Assembly: GCA_001298545.1 (NCBI GenBank)
Contig: LJCX01000028.1
Location: 186,001-250,000, forward strand
Length of the DNA: 64,000 nt
Source of the DNA: Actinobacteria bacterium OV320
GTDB lineage: Bacteria; Actinomycetota; Actinomycetes; Streptomycetales; Streptomycetaceae
Reading direction: 5' to 3'
A model generated the notes under the pieces. It did no database searches and was not told where the DNA came from. It saw nothing but the letters and a program-made list of their open reading frames with translations. Below are positions 16,514 through 24,579 of this stretch, piece after piece. Each line of letters starts with the position of its first letter. Positions within the stretch are counted from its first letter, which is position 1. A program made the position numbers and the translations under genes.

Positions 16514-16890
16514 TTCCCCCCGTGGGGGTTGTACGCGTCCGGCGTCACTTTTGCGTCGACCAAGGCCACGCGCACCCGTCTCATCTGTCCCGCTCTTCCC
16601 CTATATGCCATATGAACGGGCGTCCCCACGCCCCGATCACCGCGTCCCCGAACGCTGTGATCGTTCACACGTCTGCGCACACCCCGCAGGGTGTCCGCAA
16701 AGACGCTCCCCGCCCTGCGCACGGTTGCGGAGAGCGGGGAGGAAAATCTTCGGATGCCAAAGGTGTCCGATACAAGTGGTTCGGACCGTCGACCCGCTCA
16801 CATTGCACTGGAGATCCTACAAACCCACCAAGCCCTGGCCAGCGCTTTTTTACTCCCGGCAGCACCTCGCCGGGCGCCGGTGCGGCCGCC
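16514..16890. other. Intergenic region between asd and the sigma operon
   Basis: These 377 bp hold no supported gene. TGTGATCGTTCACA (16656-16669) is a perfect palindrome. A good Shine-Dalgarno (GGGGAGGA, about 16735) precedes ATG 16754, but that frame runs into the antisense of asd and is not convincing. AAGCCCTGGCCAGCGCTTTTTT (ending ~16851) resembles a small terminator on the plus strand. CCTATATGCCATATG (16601-16615) is the most AT-rich stretch and may contain the sigma-operon promoter. Confidence 0.4.
16656..16669. promoter_or_regulatory. GTG-N6-CAC palindrome upstream of the sigma gene
   Basis: TGTGATCGTTCACA is a perfect 14-bp palindrome, two bases shorter in the spacer than a classical CRP site. 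It lies about 145 bp before the sigma-factor start. Confidence 0.3.
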
Positions 16891-17949
16891 TCAGGACAGC
16901 TCGGCCGCCACCAGCTCCGCGATCTGCGCGGTGTTCAGCGCGGCCCCCTTGCGCAGATTGTCCCCGCACACGAACAGTTCGAGCGCCGTCGGGTCGTCGA
17001 GGGCCCGCCGCACCCGGCCCACCCAGGTGGGGTCGGTGCCGACCACGTCGGCGGGCGTGGGGAACTCCCCCGCCGCCGGGTTGTCGAACAGGACGACACC
17101 GGGCGCCGTCGCGATGATCTCGCGGGCGCCGTCCACGGTGACCTCGTCCTGGAAACGGGCGTGCACGGTGAGGGAGTGCGTGGTGACCACCGGGACGCGC
17201 ACACAGGTCACCGCCACCGGCAGCTTCGGCAGCCCGAGGATCTTGCGGGACTCGTCCCGCACCTTCATCTCCTCCGACGACCAGCCGTCCGCGCGCAGCG
17301 ACCCCGCCCACGGGACGACGTTCAGCGCCACCGGCTCCGGGAACGGCCCGGTGTCGTCGCCGACGGCCCGCCGCAGGTCACCGGGGCCGGTCCCCAGCTC
17401 GGTGCCGGCGACCAGCGACATCTGCCGCCGCAGTGTCTCCACCCCGGCCCGCCCGGCCCCGCTCACCGCCTGGTACGACGACACCACCAGCTCGCGCAGC
17501 CCGTACTCGGCGTGCAGCGCGCCCAGGGCGACGATCATCGACAGGGTCGTGCAGTTGGGGTTGGCGACGATCCCGCGCGGGCGGGTCCGCAGCGCGTGCG
17601 CGTTGACCTCGGGGACGACCAGCGGCACCTCCGGGTCCATCCGGAAGGCGCCCGAGTTGTCGACGACGACCACGCCCTTGGCGGCGGCGACCGGCGCCCA
17701 CTGCGCGGCGACCTCGTCGGGCACGTCGAACATGGCGACGTCGACCCCGTCGAAGGCCTCCTCCGACAGGGCCACCACCTCGACCTCCTCGCCGCGCACG
17801 GCCAGCTTGCGGCCGGCCGAGCGCGGGGAGGCGACGAGGCGGATCTCACCCCAGATGTCGGCCCGCTGGGAGAGGATCCTGAGCATGACCGAGCCGACGG
17901 CCCCGGTCGCTCCCACGACCGCGAGGGTCGGGCGCACGGTACTGGCCAT
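16891..17949 (-). CDS. asd: Aspartate-semialdehyde dehydrogenase
   Basis: This 352-aa cytoplasmic enzyme reduces aspartyl phosphate to aspartate semialdehyde with NADPH, the second step towards lysine, threonine, methionine and diaminopimelate. The Rossmann motif VVGATGAVGSVML begins at residue 11. The catalytic Cys133 is in ANPNCTT, and the conserved QAVSGAGRAG follows. Length is normal for the family. Its ATG overlaps the lysC stop by one base (TGATG), so both are made from one mRNA, as is usual in actinomycetes. Confidence 0.97.
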   Translation of the reverse strand: MASTVRPTLAVVGATGAVGSVMLRILSQRADIWGEIRLVASPRSAGRKLAVRGEEVEVVALSEEAFDGVDVAMFDVPDEVAAQWAPVAAAKGVVVVDNSGAFRMDPEVPLVVPEVNAHALRTRPRGIVANPNCTTLSMIVALGALHAEYGLRELVVSSYQAVSGAGRAGVETLRRQMSLVAGTELGTGPGDLRRAVGDDTGPFPEPVALNVVPWAGSLRADGWSSEEMKVRDESRKILGLPKLPVAVTCVRVPVVTTHSLTVHARFQDEVTVDGAREIIATAPGVVLFDNPAAGEFPTPADVVGTDPTWVGRVRRALDDPTALELFVCGDNLRKGAALNTAQIAELVAAELS

Positions 17950-18470
17950 CAGCGGCCGGTGCCCCCGTAGACGACGGCCTCGTCGCTGTCGGAGTCGAGC
18001 CCGAAGGCGGTGTGCACGGCGCGCACGGCCTCGTTGACGTCGTCGGCGCGCGTCACGACCGAGATGCGGATCTCGGAGGTCGAGATGAGCTCGATGTTGA
18101 CGCCCGCGTCGGACAGGGCCTTGAAGAAGTCGGCCGTGACACCCGGGTTGGTCTTCATCCCGGCGCCGACGAGGGAGATCTTGCCGATCTGGTCGTCGTA
18201 GCGCAGCGAGTCGAAGCCGATGCCGGCCTTGTTCTTCTCCAGCGCGTCGATGGCCTTGCGGCCCTCGGCCTTGGGCAGCGTGAAGGAGATGTCCGTCAGA
18301 CCGGTGGAGGCCGCGGACACGTTCTGCACGATCATGTCGATGTTGATCTCGGCGTCGGCGATCGTCCGGAAGATCACGGCAGCCTCGCCCGGCTTGTCCG
18401 GCACGCCCACGACCGTGACCTTGGCCTCGGAGGTGTCGTGCGCGACACCGGAGATGATGGCCTGCTCCAC
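17949..18470 (-). CDS. Probable internally initiated beta subunit of aspartate kinase
   Basis: An in-frame GTG at 18470 is preceded by AAGGGG about 8 nt upstream. Translation from it gives 173 residues made of both ACT domains. In Corynebacterium and several Streptomyces, aspartate kinase is an alpha2-beta2 enzyme with a beta chain starting at this position; that is established for relatives and inferred here. Confidence 0.55.
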   Translation of the reverse strand: MEQAIISGVAHDTSEAKVTVVGVPDKPGEAAVIFRTIADAEINIDMIVQNVSAASTGLTDISFTLPKAEGRKAIDALEKNKAGIGFDSLRYDDQIGKISLVGAGMKTNPGVTADFFKALSDAGVNIELISTSEIRISVVTRADDVNEAVRAVHTAFGLDSDSDEAVVYGGTGR

Positions 18471-19241
18471 CGGCTTTTCCCCTTGCTGCTGTGTCTTCGG
18501 AACGAGTGGCTCACTGCTGACCCACGTGCCCTGGAGTCCGCTGAAGGACGAGCGGACATGGATCGGGATGTTGTAGCGGCGGGCGTACTCCACACACCGG
18601 TGGAGCAGCACCTTGGAACCGGAGGCCGCGAGCTCCAGCATGTCCTCGAAGGCGATCCAGTCGATCTTCTGCGCCTTCTTCACCACGCGCGGGTCGGCGG
18701 TGAACACGCCGTCCACGTCGGTGTAGATCTCGCAGACCTCGGCGTCCAGCGCGGCGGCGAGGGCGACGGCCGTGGTGTCGGACCCGCCACGCCCCAGCGT
18801 GGTGATGTCCTTCTTGTCCTGGCTGACACCCTGGAACCCGGCGACGATGGCGATGTTGCCCTCGTCCAGCGCGGTCCGGATGCGCCCCGGCGTGACGTCG
18901 ATGATCCGGGCTTTGTTGTGAACCGAGTCGGTGATGACGCCTGCCTGGCTGCCGGTGAACGACTGGGCGCTGTGACCCAGGTTTTTGATCGCCATCGCCA
19001 GCAGGGCCATGGAGATCCGCTCTCCGGCGGTCAGCAGCATGTCGAATTCCCGGCCGCTGGGCATCGGGGATACCTGCTCGGCGAGATCGATCAGCTCGTC
19101 CGTCGTGTCGCCCATCGCGGAAACGACCACGACCACCTGGTGGCCGTTCTTCTTCGCTTCCACGATTCGCTTGGCGACGCGCTTGATGCCCTCGGCATCG
19201 GCTACGGAGGAGCCTCCGTACTTCTGCACGACAAGGCCCAC
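17949..19241 (-). CDS. lysC: Aspartate kinase
   Basis: This 430-aa enzyme phosphorylates aspartate, the first step of the aspartate family pathway. KYGGSSVAD (residues 7-15) is the N-terminal kinase motif; GFQGVSQDKKDITTLGRGGSDTTA is the nucleotide/aspartate loop. Two ACT domains follow (about 265-330 and 345-420) and normally bind lysine and threonine for feedback control. GTG 19241 has GAGGAGCG upstream. Inside the gene, GTG 18470 follows AAGGGG and begins VEQAIISGVAHD, the place where actinobacterial beta subunits start, so a second 173-aa product is likely. A TAGACT -10 box lies at 19303-19308. Confidence 0.96.
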   Translation of the reverse strand: MGLVVQKYGGSSVADAEGIKRVAKRIVEAKKNGHQVVVVVSAMGDTTDELIDLAEQVSPMPSGREFDMLLTAGERISMALLAMAIKNLGHSAQSFTGSQAGVITDSVHNKARIIDVTPGRIRTALDEGNIAIVAGFQGVSQDKKDITTLGRGGSDTTAVALAAALDAEVCEIYTDVDGVFTADPRVVKKAQKIDWIAFEDMLELAASGSKVLLHRCVEYARRYNIPIHVRSSFSGLQGTWVSSEPLVPKTQQQGEKPVEQAIISGVAHDTSEAKVTVVGVPDKPGEAAVIFRTIADAEINIDMIVQNVSAASTGLTDISFTLPKAEGRKAIDALEKNKAGIGFDSLRYDDQIGKISLVGAGMKTNPGVTADFFKALSDAGVNIELISTSEIRISVVTRADDVNEAVRAVHTAFGLDSDSDEAVVYGGTGR

Positions 19242-19302
19242 GTGCGCTCCTCGCTCAGTTTGTCTGTTTCCGCACATACGCCCTTGTACTGCGGGTCGGC
19301 TC

Positions 19303-19308
19303 AGTCTA
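19303..19308 (-). promoter_or_regulatory. Probable -10 box of lysC-asd
   Basis: On the minus strand the hexamer reads TAGACT, about 62 nt before the lysC GTG, leaving a leader of about 55 nt. No good -35 is seen. Confidence 0.4.
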
Positions 19309-19457
19309 ACGAGCGCCCGAAAACCACCTCCCGAGTACCGCATGGTGAGACTCGTCGAGGCTCGCGGAAGAGGCCGGAAAGGGGTCCGGACGCCCGTCGT
19401 CGGGTCTTCCCTTCCCACTGAAGCCGAAGTGATAGCTGTGAATTAAGTTTCAAGCAC

Positions 19458-19463
19458 TATCGT
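19458..19463 (+). promoter_or_regulatory. -10 box of the response-regulator operon
   Basis: TATCGT ends 6 nt before GTG 19470, which suggests a leaderless mRNA. No Shine-Dalgarno is visible. Confidence 0.45.
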
Positions 19464-19469
19464 GCGGCT

Positions 19470-20237
19470 GTGCACGTACTCCTCGTGGAAGACGACGAAC
19501 CGGTCGCCGAGTCGCTGCGGCGTGGGCTGAAGCGCTACGGCTTCGAGGTCGACTGGGTCACCACGGGCGCCGCCGCGCTCGCCCACTCCGGCCCCTACGA
19601 CGTCGTCCTGCTGGACCTGGGCCTGCCCGACACCGACGGCCTGGACGTGTGCAAGGCCCTGCGGGAGCGGGGCGACGTCCCGATCATCGTGATCAGCGCC
19701 CGCAGCGACGAGACGGACCGGGTGGTCGGCCTGGAGCTGGGCGCCGACGACTACGTGTCCAAGCCGTTCGGGGTGCGGGAGGTCATCGCGCGCATACGAG
19801 CGGTGATGCGGCGCGTGCGGCGGGGTACGGCGGACGAGGGCACGACCGGCGGCGCGGACCGCTACGGCACCCGGCTGACCGTCGACCGCAAGGCGGCCCG
19901 CGTCCACGTGGACGGCGGGGAGATCGCGCTCGCGCCGAAGGAGTACGACCTGCTGTCCTTCCTCACCGAGGAACCGGGCGCGCTGATGTCGCGCGAACAG
20001 ATCATGGAAGCGGTCTGGGACGCGAACTGGTTCGGGCCGACGAAGACGCTGGATGTGCACGTGGCGGCACTGCGGCGGAAGTTCGCCGGGGTCGTCGCCA
20101 TCGAGGCGGTGCGGGGAGTGGGCTTCCGCCTGGAGATAGTCGGCGGGGCCGCTCCCACCGTCCCGAGCGACCCCGCCGTCCCGAGCGACCTCGGCGGTCC
20201 GAGCGACCCCGGCCGTCCGGTCGGCCCGACGTCATGA
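19470..20237 (+). CDS. OmpR-family response regulator
   Basis: A 255-aa transcription regulator. The receiver domain has the acidic pair in EDDE, phospho-acceptor Asp49 in LLDLGLPD, and the conserved Lys in SKPF near residue 100. The C-terminal winged helix (about 140-225: LAPKEYDLLSFL, TLDVHVAALRRKF, AVRGVGFRLE) binds DNA. The last ~27 residues are a Pro/Ser/Asp repeat (VPSDP units) not typical of the family. Its stop overlaps the kinase ATG (ATGA). Leaderless GTG start. Target genes are unknown; the operon itself is a likely one. Confidence 0.94.
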   Translation: MHVLLVEDDEPVAESLRRGLKRYGFEVDWVTTGAAALAHSGPYDVVLLDLGLPDTDGLDVCKALRERGDVPIIVISARSDETDRVVGLELGADDYVSKPFGVREVIARIRAVMRRVRRGTADEGTTGGADRYGTRLTVDRKAARVHVDGGEIALAPKEYDLLSFLTEEPGALMSREQIMEAVWDANWFGPTKTLDVHVAALRRKFAGVVAIEAVRGVGFRLEIVGGAAPTVPSDPAVPSDLGGPSDPGRPVGPTS

Positions 20238-21601
20238 TCAAGCAACTCATCCGCAGCTATGTGCTGCTGGTGGCCGTCGCCATCCTGCTGTTCACCGTGC
20301 CGGTGGCCTTCACCCTCACCGCCCAGCTGCGCGGCGACACCGAGGTGTCCATCGAACGCGAGGCGACCACCATGGCGCTGCTGCTGGGCAACGGCGACAC
20401 CGCCTCCTGCCAGGCGCTGGAGGAGATGGCCAGGGCGTACGCCGTGGAGACCGAGGACGAGGTCCAGGCCACCACCACCGCCCGGTGCACGCCGGCGCTG
20501 CCGCGCCCCGAACGGGACGCGGCACTGGCCGGGGCCCTGGAGCGGGGCCGGCCGACCACCGACTGGGGGTCGGACCTCATCTGGGGCCGCGACCTGGTGA
20601 TCACGGTCCCCGCGAAGGACGACGGCCGGGTCGTCGGCGCCGTACGGATCGTCTACGCGACCTCGGGACTCACCCACAGGCTGTGGACGATCTGGGGCTT
20701 CCGGGCGGGCCTCGCCGTGGCGGTGCTCGGCGTGGCCGCGCTGATCGGCGCCGTCGTCGCCCGCCGCATCACCCGCCCGCTGCGCCAGCTGAACGACATG
20801 GCGAGCAAGTTCAGCGACGGCGATCTGACGGCCCGCTCCCCCGTCACGGGCCCCGAGGAGACCCGGACCCTGGCCCGCACCCTCAACCAGGCCGGCGAGC
20901 GCCTCGACACGCTGATCGCCTCGCAGCGCATCTTCGTGGCGGACGCCTCGCACCAGCTCAGGACCCCGCTGACGGCACTCCGCCTCTCGCTGGACAACAT
21001 CGCGGACGGTGTCGACGACGAGTTCGTGCGCGAGGACGTGGAACAGGCCACCGCCGAGGTGGTGCGGATGAGCCGGCTGGTCAACGGCCTGCTGGTGCTG
21101 GCCAGGGCCGAGGCCAAGGTGACCGCGGCGGAACCGCTGTCCCTGACGGACGTCGTGGCGGAACGCCTGTCGGTGTGGAGGCCGGCCGCCGACGAGCGCG
21201 GAGTCACCATCGCGCTCAGGGGGAGTGTTGTCGACGACCGGCCGTCTGTGCTGGCCAGCCCCGGTCATCTGGACCAGGTGCTGGACAACGTGCTCTCGAA
21301 CGCCCTGGAGGTGTCACCCGACGGCGGGAAGATCACCGTCCGGACCGAGACCGGAGCCAGGGAGGTGGTCCTGTCCGTCGCGGACGAGGGACCGGGCATG
21401 TCGGACACGGAGAAATCCCGCGCCTTCGACCGCTTCTGGCGCGGCCAGGGCCTGACCGGGCGCTCCGGTTCCGGGCTCGGCCTCTCCGTCGTCAAACAAC
21501 TGGTGACGGACGACGGCGGGACAGTGACCCTGGCGGACGCGCCCGGGGGCGGACTCTCGGTGAGGATCAGCCTTCGGGCATCGCGGACGAGTGGTGGTTG
21601 A
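20234..21601 (+). CDS. Sensor histidine kinase
   Basis: A 455-aa membrane kinase, partner of the preceding regulator. A helix near 8-30, an extracytoplasmic domain with a Cys pair (TASCQALEE, TARCTPALP), a second helix near 155-178, HAMP (RRITRPLRQLN), then the H-box DASHQLRTPLTALR with His240, N-box DNVLSNALEVS, and G-boxes DEGPGMS and GSGLGLSVVK. The two Cys residues could form a disulfide, so redox or envelope sensing is possible. ATGA overlap with the regulator. It converges on the next gene with a 35-bp overlap. Confidence 0.94.
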   Translation: MIKQLIRSYVLLVAVAILLFTVPVAFTLTAQLRGDTEVSIEREATTMALLLGNGDTASCQALEEMARAYAVETEDEVQATTTARCTPALPRPERDAALAGALERGRPTTDWGSDLIWGRDLVITVPAKDDGRVVGAVRIVYATSGLTHRLWTIWGFRAGLAVAVLGVAALIGAVVARRITRPLRQLNDMASKFSDGDLTARSPVTGPEETRTLARTLNQAGERLDTLIASQRIFVADASHQLRTPLTALRLSLDNIADGVDDEFVREDVEQATAEVVRMSRLVNGLLVLARAEAKVTAAEPLSLTDVVAERLSVWRPAADERGVTIALRGSVVDDRPSVLASPGHLDQVLDNVLSNALEVSPDGGKITVRTETGAREVVLSVADEGPGMSDTEKSRAFDRFWRGQGLTGRSGSGLGLSVVKQLVTDDGGTVTLADAPGGGLSVRISLRASRTSGG

Positions 21602-22064
21602 CGATCTTCCACACGCCGTCGCGCTTCTCGTACTCGTAGGTGTAGCGGGCCTCGACGACGCGCTTCTCGCCGGTGTCGTGGTCGGTGAGCGTGAACGCGT
21701 AGACGCCGGTGTCGATGGCGGAGTTGCTGTCGAGGACGTTCACGATCGTCCGGACCTTCTTGCCGACCGGCTTGTTCAGGAGGAAGTGCTCGAAGTAGTC
21801 GACGATGCCGGCGCGATCGGTGCGGACCTTGTTGGAGACGGTGGGCAGCAGGACCGCGTCCTTGGCGTAGCGGTCCGCGACGATCTCCGCGTCACCGGTC
21901 CGCAGCGCGGCGTTCCAGCCGTCGAAGAGGGCGGCGATCTGCTTCTCGGTGGGCTTCGCGGGCTTCTCGGAGCCGGCCGCGCTGACTCCGACCGACACCG
22001 TGGCGGCGGTGACGACGGCGGTGGCGGTGACGAGGGCGGCGCGTATGCGGGTCGTGCGGGTCAT
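21567..22064 (-). CDS. Secreted NTF2/SnoaL-like (SgcJ/EcaC) protein
   Basis: A 165-aa exported protein. Residues 1-30 are a signal peptide (Arg-rich start, AALVTATAVVTAATVSVGVSAAG). The rest is a cone-shaped NTF2-like domain (QIAALFDGWNAALRTGDAEIVADRYA, GVYAFTLTDHDTGEKRVVEARYTYEYEKRDGVWKI), close to the CaMKII-association/SgcJ-EcaC group. Such domains bind small molecules or act as simple scaffolds; no catalytic residues can be named. Start ATG 22064 has AGGAGT upstream. The 3' overlap with the kinase gene suggests antisense interplay but not a common operon. Confidence 0.85.
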   Translation of the reverse strand: MTRTTRIRAALVTATAVVTAATVSVGVSAAGSEKPAKPTEKQIAALFDGWNAALRTGDAEIVADRYAKDAVLLPTVSNKVRTDRAGIVDYFEHFLLNKPVGKKVRTIVNVLDSNSAIDTGVYAFTLTDHDTGEKRVVEARYTYEYEKRDGVWKIVNHHSSAMPEG

Positions 22065-22172
22065 CGCAACTCCTGTGCGGCTTGCTGCTGTTGGGATGAC
22101 CCAAGATTCGCGTCCGGCCGGTTAGCGCCCGTGCAGCCCGCGTACAGGGGACGTCCAACACCCGGCCAATTC

Positions 22173-22361
22173 TCAGGAGGCGGTCTTCCGGCCCCGGTCC
22201 CGGACCAGGCTGACACCGGCCCCGAGCGACACGACGCCCATCCCGACGGCCGTCATCACGCCCTGCGATCCGTCGACCACGAAGGGGGCGACGGCGGCGA
22301 CGGCGAGATTGAAGAGGAAGAGGAACCACAGGACGGGACGGGAGGAGAGCAGAGCCTTCAT
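22173..22361 (-). CDS. Small two-helix membrane protein
   Basis: A 62-aa protein starting MKALLSSRPVLWFLFLFNL with two hydrophobic segments (~9-26 and ~33-51) and a basic tail (VRDRGRKTAS). AAGGAAG lies 8-10 nt before the ATG. Nothing in the sequence shows a function. It lies about 110 bp upstream of the NTF2-like gene on the same strand. Confidence 0.7.
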   Translation of the reverse strand: MKALLSSRPVLWFLFLFNLAVAAVAPFVVDGSQGVMTAVGMGVVSLGAGVSLVRDRGRKTAS

Positions 22362-22490
22362 GACGGGCTTCCTTAAAGGGAGTGGGATCCAGCAGATCCG
22401 GGAAGATCCGGGGTTCTGGAGCCGGGGTTTCGCTTGCGAGATCAACGATCCCGTTCCGGACCTGCGCAAACGAGGGAGCGCACTCCCGAA

Positions 22491-22518
22491 GGCATGGTGT
22501 AGGCAGGTACACCATGCC
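22491..22518. promoter_or_regulatory. 11-6-11 perfect inverted repeat
   Basis: GGCATGGTGTA and TACACCATGCC flank a 6-nt spacer. The right arm contains the ATG (22514-22519 region) of the decayed permease frame. It may be an operator or an RNA hairpin hiding a start codon; its perfect symmetry next to a pseudogene is notable. Confidence 0.45.
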
Positions 22519-22846
22519 GAGCGGGACGAGCGAGGCCCTGCCGGCCGGGACCTGGCTGACCCGCCGACTCCCTGAACCCGCGCCGCGGCACCCGGGGCGC
22601 GTTCGTGGCCGACGCGGCGGGCGGCTTCATGAACTCGGCGGCAGGCGTCGGCGGCCCGCCCGTCTCCCTGTACGCCGTCAACGCGGGCTGGACGGTACGG
22701 GAGTCGTCCCGAACGCGCGGTTCTACGGCGTCGTCGTCAGCGCCTTCTCGGTGGCCGCGAACGGCGCCCCGGAGCAACGGGCCCGCATGCGGGTACTGGG
22801 CCTGGCCATGGCAGGCGGGGTGACGGCGGTGGCGAAGGGCGTGTGA
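22514..22846 (+). pseudogene. Decayed TauE/SafE (TSUP) family permease remnant
   Basis: Two reading frames together resemble part of a TSUP permease. LPAGTWLTRRLP is in one frame; GAFVADAAGGFMNSAAGVGGPPVSLYAVNAGW is in another, which is blocked upstream by a TGA; then FVPNARFYGVVVSAFSVAANG returns to the first frame. The change near 22705 (gggagtcgtccc) looks like loss of one T. TSUP proteins usually have about 250 residues, so more than half is missing. I infer a degraded gene with at least two frameshifts. Confidence 0.65.
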
Positions 22847-22897
22847 GGGTGGTGAACGGCGCCGCGCTCAGCGGTGGTGACGACCGGCGGGACGAGG

Positions 22898-23563
22898 TCA
22901 GCTCTTGACCGGCCCAAGGCCCAGCTGTCCGCCGATCTCCTCCTCCATGACCCGGCCCGCCTCGAACTCGAGGGTCTCGTCGCCCAGGGGGGACTGGTCG
23001 GTGTCGAGGCCGTTCAGTTCCTCGAGGGGCTGGTCCAGGCGGATGTGGGCGAGGACCGAGTGCAGGGCGCGCAGGGTCGCCGAGGCGGTGGAGCCCCAGT
23101 TGGAGAAGTAGGAGAACTGCCACCACCACAGGGCCTCCGTGGTGCGGCCCGCGCGGTAGTGGACCATGCCGTGGCGCAGGTCGGCGATGACGTCGGCGAG
23201 GTCGTCGGAGATCCGGGCCGGGACGGGCGCCTTGCGGGGCTCGTAGGGGTCGAAGACCTCCGAGTAGACGTCGACCGGCTCCAGGAGGCGGGCGAGGTTC
23301 TCGCGGAGTTCGTCGGCGTCCGGCTCGAAGCCCGGGTCGGGCTCGTAGCGCTCGTCGGGGACGATGTCCTCGTGGGCGCCGAGGCGGCCGCCGGCCAGGA
23401 GCAGCTGGGAGACCTCCAGGAGGAGGAAGGGGACCGCCAGGCCCGGCTCGTCGCCCTTCGCGACCTCCGTGACGGCTACCAGGAAGCTCTCGACCTGATC
23501 CGCGATCTGGACCACGAAGTCGTCCGGGTTGTGGTCGGTCGCGTGCAGCGTGGCGTCAGACAT
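22898..23563 (-). CDS. DUF5063 protein encoded with recR
   Basis: A 221-aa soluble acidic protein. The central FLLLEVSQLLLAGGRLGAHEDIVP and the WWWQFSYFSNWGSTASATLRALHS segment are typical of DUF5063, which follows recR in many actinomycetes. It has no recognised catalytic motif. Its ATG overlaps the recR stop by 8 bp (ATGTCTGA), so it is translated with recR. A role in recombination or repair is suggested only by this conserved pairing. Confidence 0.85.
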   Translation of the reverse strand: MSDATLHATDHNPDDFVVQIADQVESFLVAVTEVAKGDEPGLAVPFLLLEVSQLLLAGGRLGAHEDIVPDERYEPDPGFEPDADELRENLARLLEPVDVYSEVFDPYEPRKAPVPARISDDLADVIADLRHGMVHYRAGRTTEALWWWQFSYFSNWGSTASATLRALHSVLAHIRLDQPLEELNGLDTDQSPLGDETLEFEAGRVMEEEIGGQLGLGPVKS

Positions 23564-24155
23564 CTAGGAGTCGTCTCCCCTCGAAGGCGCGACCGAGGGT
23601 CACCTCGTCCGCGTATTCCAGGTCGCCACCCACCGGGAGGCCGCTGGCCAGGCGGGTGACCTTCAGGCCCATGGGCTTGATCATGCGGGCGAGGTACGTG
23701 GCCGTCGCCTCGCCCTCCAGGTTCGGGTCGGTGGCCAGGATCAGCTCCGTGACCGTCCCGTCGGCCAACCGCGCGAGAAGTTCTCGTATACGCAGGTCGT
23801 CGGGACCGACACCGTCGATGGGGCTGATCGCGCCGCCCAGGACGTGGTACTTGCCGCGGAACTCACGCGTGCGCTCGACCGCCACGACGTCCTTCGGCTC
23901 CTCGACGACGCAGATGACGCTCGGGTCGCGGCGCGGGTCGCGGCAGATGCCGCAGAACTCCTCCTGCGCCACGTTGCCGCAGGTCGCGCAGAAGCGGACC
24001 TTCGCCTTGACCTCCATCAGGCACTGCGCGAGCCGCCGTACGTCCGTCGGCTCCGCCTGGAGGATGTGGAAGGCGATCCGCTGCGCGCTCTTGGGACCGA
24101 CGCCGGGCAGTCGCCCCAGCTCGTCGATGAGGTCCTGGACCACGCCTTCGTACAA
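23556..24155 (-). CDS. recR: Recombination mediator RecR
   Basis: This 199-aa protein works with RecO/RecF to load RecA at gaps. A helix-hairpin-helix is at ~9-30 (LGRLPGVGPKSAQRIAFHIL), a four-Cys zinc finger uses Cys56, Cys59, Cys68 and Cys71, and the Toprim domain (VICVVEEPKDVVAVE...) fills ~78-175. Length is standard. The start is TTG (LYEGVVQDLIDEL) with GGAAGGA upstream. Gene order ybaB-recR-DUF5063 forms one operon on the minus strand. Confidence 0.96.
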   Translation of the reverse strand: MYEGVVQDLIDELGRLPGVGPKSAQRIAFHILQAEPTDVRRLAQCLMEVKAKVRFCATCGNVAQEEFCGICRDPRRDPSVICVVEEPKDVVAVERTREFRGKYHVLGGAISPIDGVGPDDLRIRELLARLADGTVTELILATDPNLEGEATATYLARMIKPMGLKVTRLASGLPVGGDLEYADEVTLGRAFEGRRLLDV

Positions 24156-24234
24156 CGGACTGCCGTCCTTCCTGGGGTTCCTTGCGGTACGTACGGTAGT
24201 TGGCCGAGGCCGGTCTTAGAAAGGCGGACCGGTC

Positions 24235-24579
24235 CTAGAAAGGCAGTCCCGGGATGCCGCTGCCGCCGCCCAGGCCCTGGGCCAGCGGACCGAGCTTCTG
24301 CTGCTGGAGCGTCTGGGCGTTCTCGTTGGCCGCGTGGACGGCCGCGACGACCAGGTCGGCGAGGGTCTCGGTGTCGTCCGGGTCCACCGCCTTCGGGTCG
24401 ATCCGCAGGGCACGCAGCTCACCGGAGCCGGTCACGGTGGCCTGCACCAGGCCGCCGCCCGCCTGTCCGTCGACCTCCGTGTTCGCCAGCTCCTCCTGGG
24501 CACGGGCCAGGTCCTGCTGCATCTTCTGGGCCTGCTGGAGCAGCTGCTGCATATTGGGCTGGCCACCACCGGGAATCAC
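24235..24579 (-). CDS. YbaB/EbfC family nucleoid-associated protein
   Basis: A 114-aa dimeric DNA-binding protein that coats the nucleoid. The N-terminal coiled helix (MQQLLQQAQKMQQDLARAQEELAN) and the sheet VQATVTGSGELRALRIDPKAVDPDDTETLADL are characteristic. The C-terminus is Gly-rich (GLGGGSGIPGLPF). GTG 24579 has AGGAG 7 nt upstream. It precedes recR by 79 bp, the arrangement seen in most bacteria. Confidence 0.93.
   Translation of the reverse strand: MIPGGGQPNMQQLLQQAQKMQQDLARAQEELANTEVDGQAGGGLVQATVTGSGELRALRIDPKAVDPDDTETLADLVVAAVHAANENAQTLQQQKLGPLAQGLGGGSGIPGLPF

Noticed and set aside
16691..18037. Plus-strand frame with a good ribosome-binding site before ATG 16754
   Set aside because: After about 40 codons it becomes the antisense of asd and has Ser/Arg-rich composition; only the Shine-Dalgarno is attractive.
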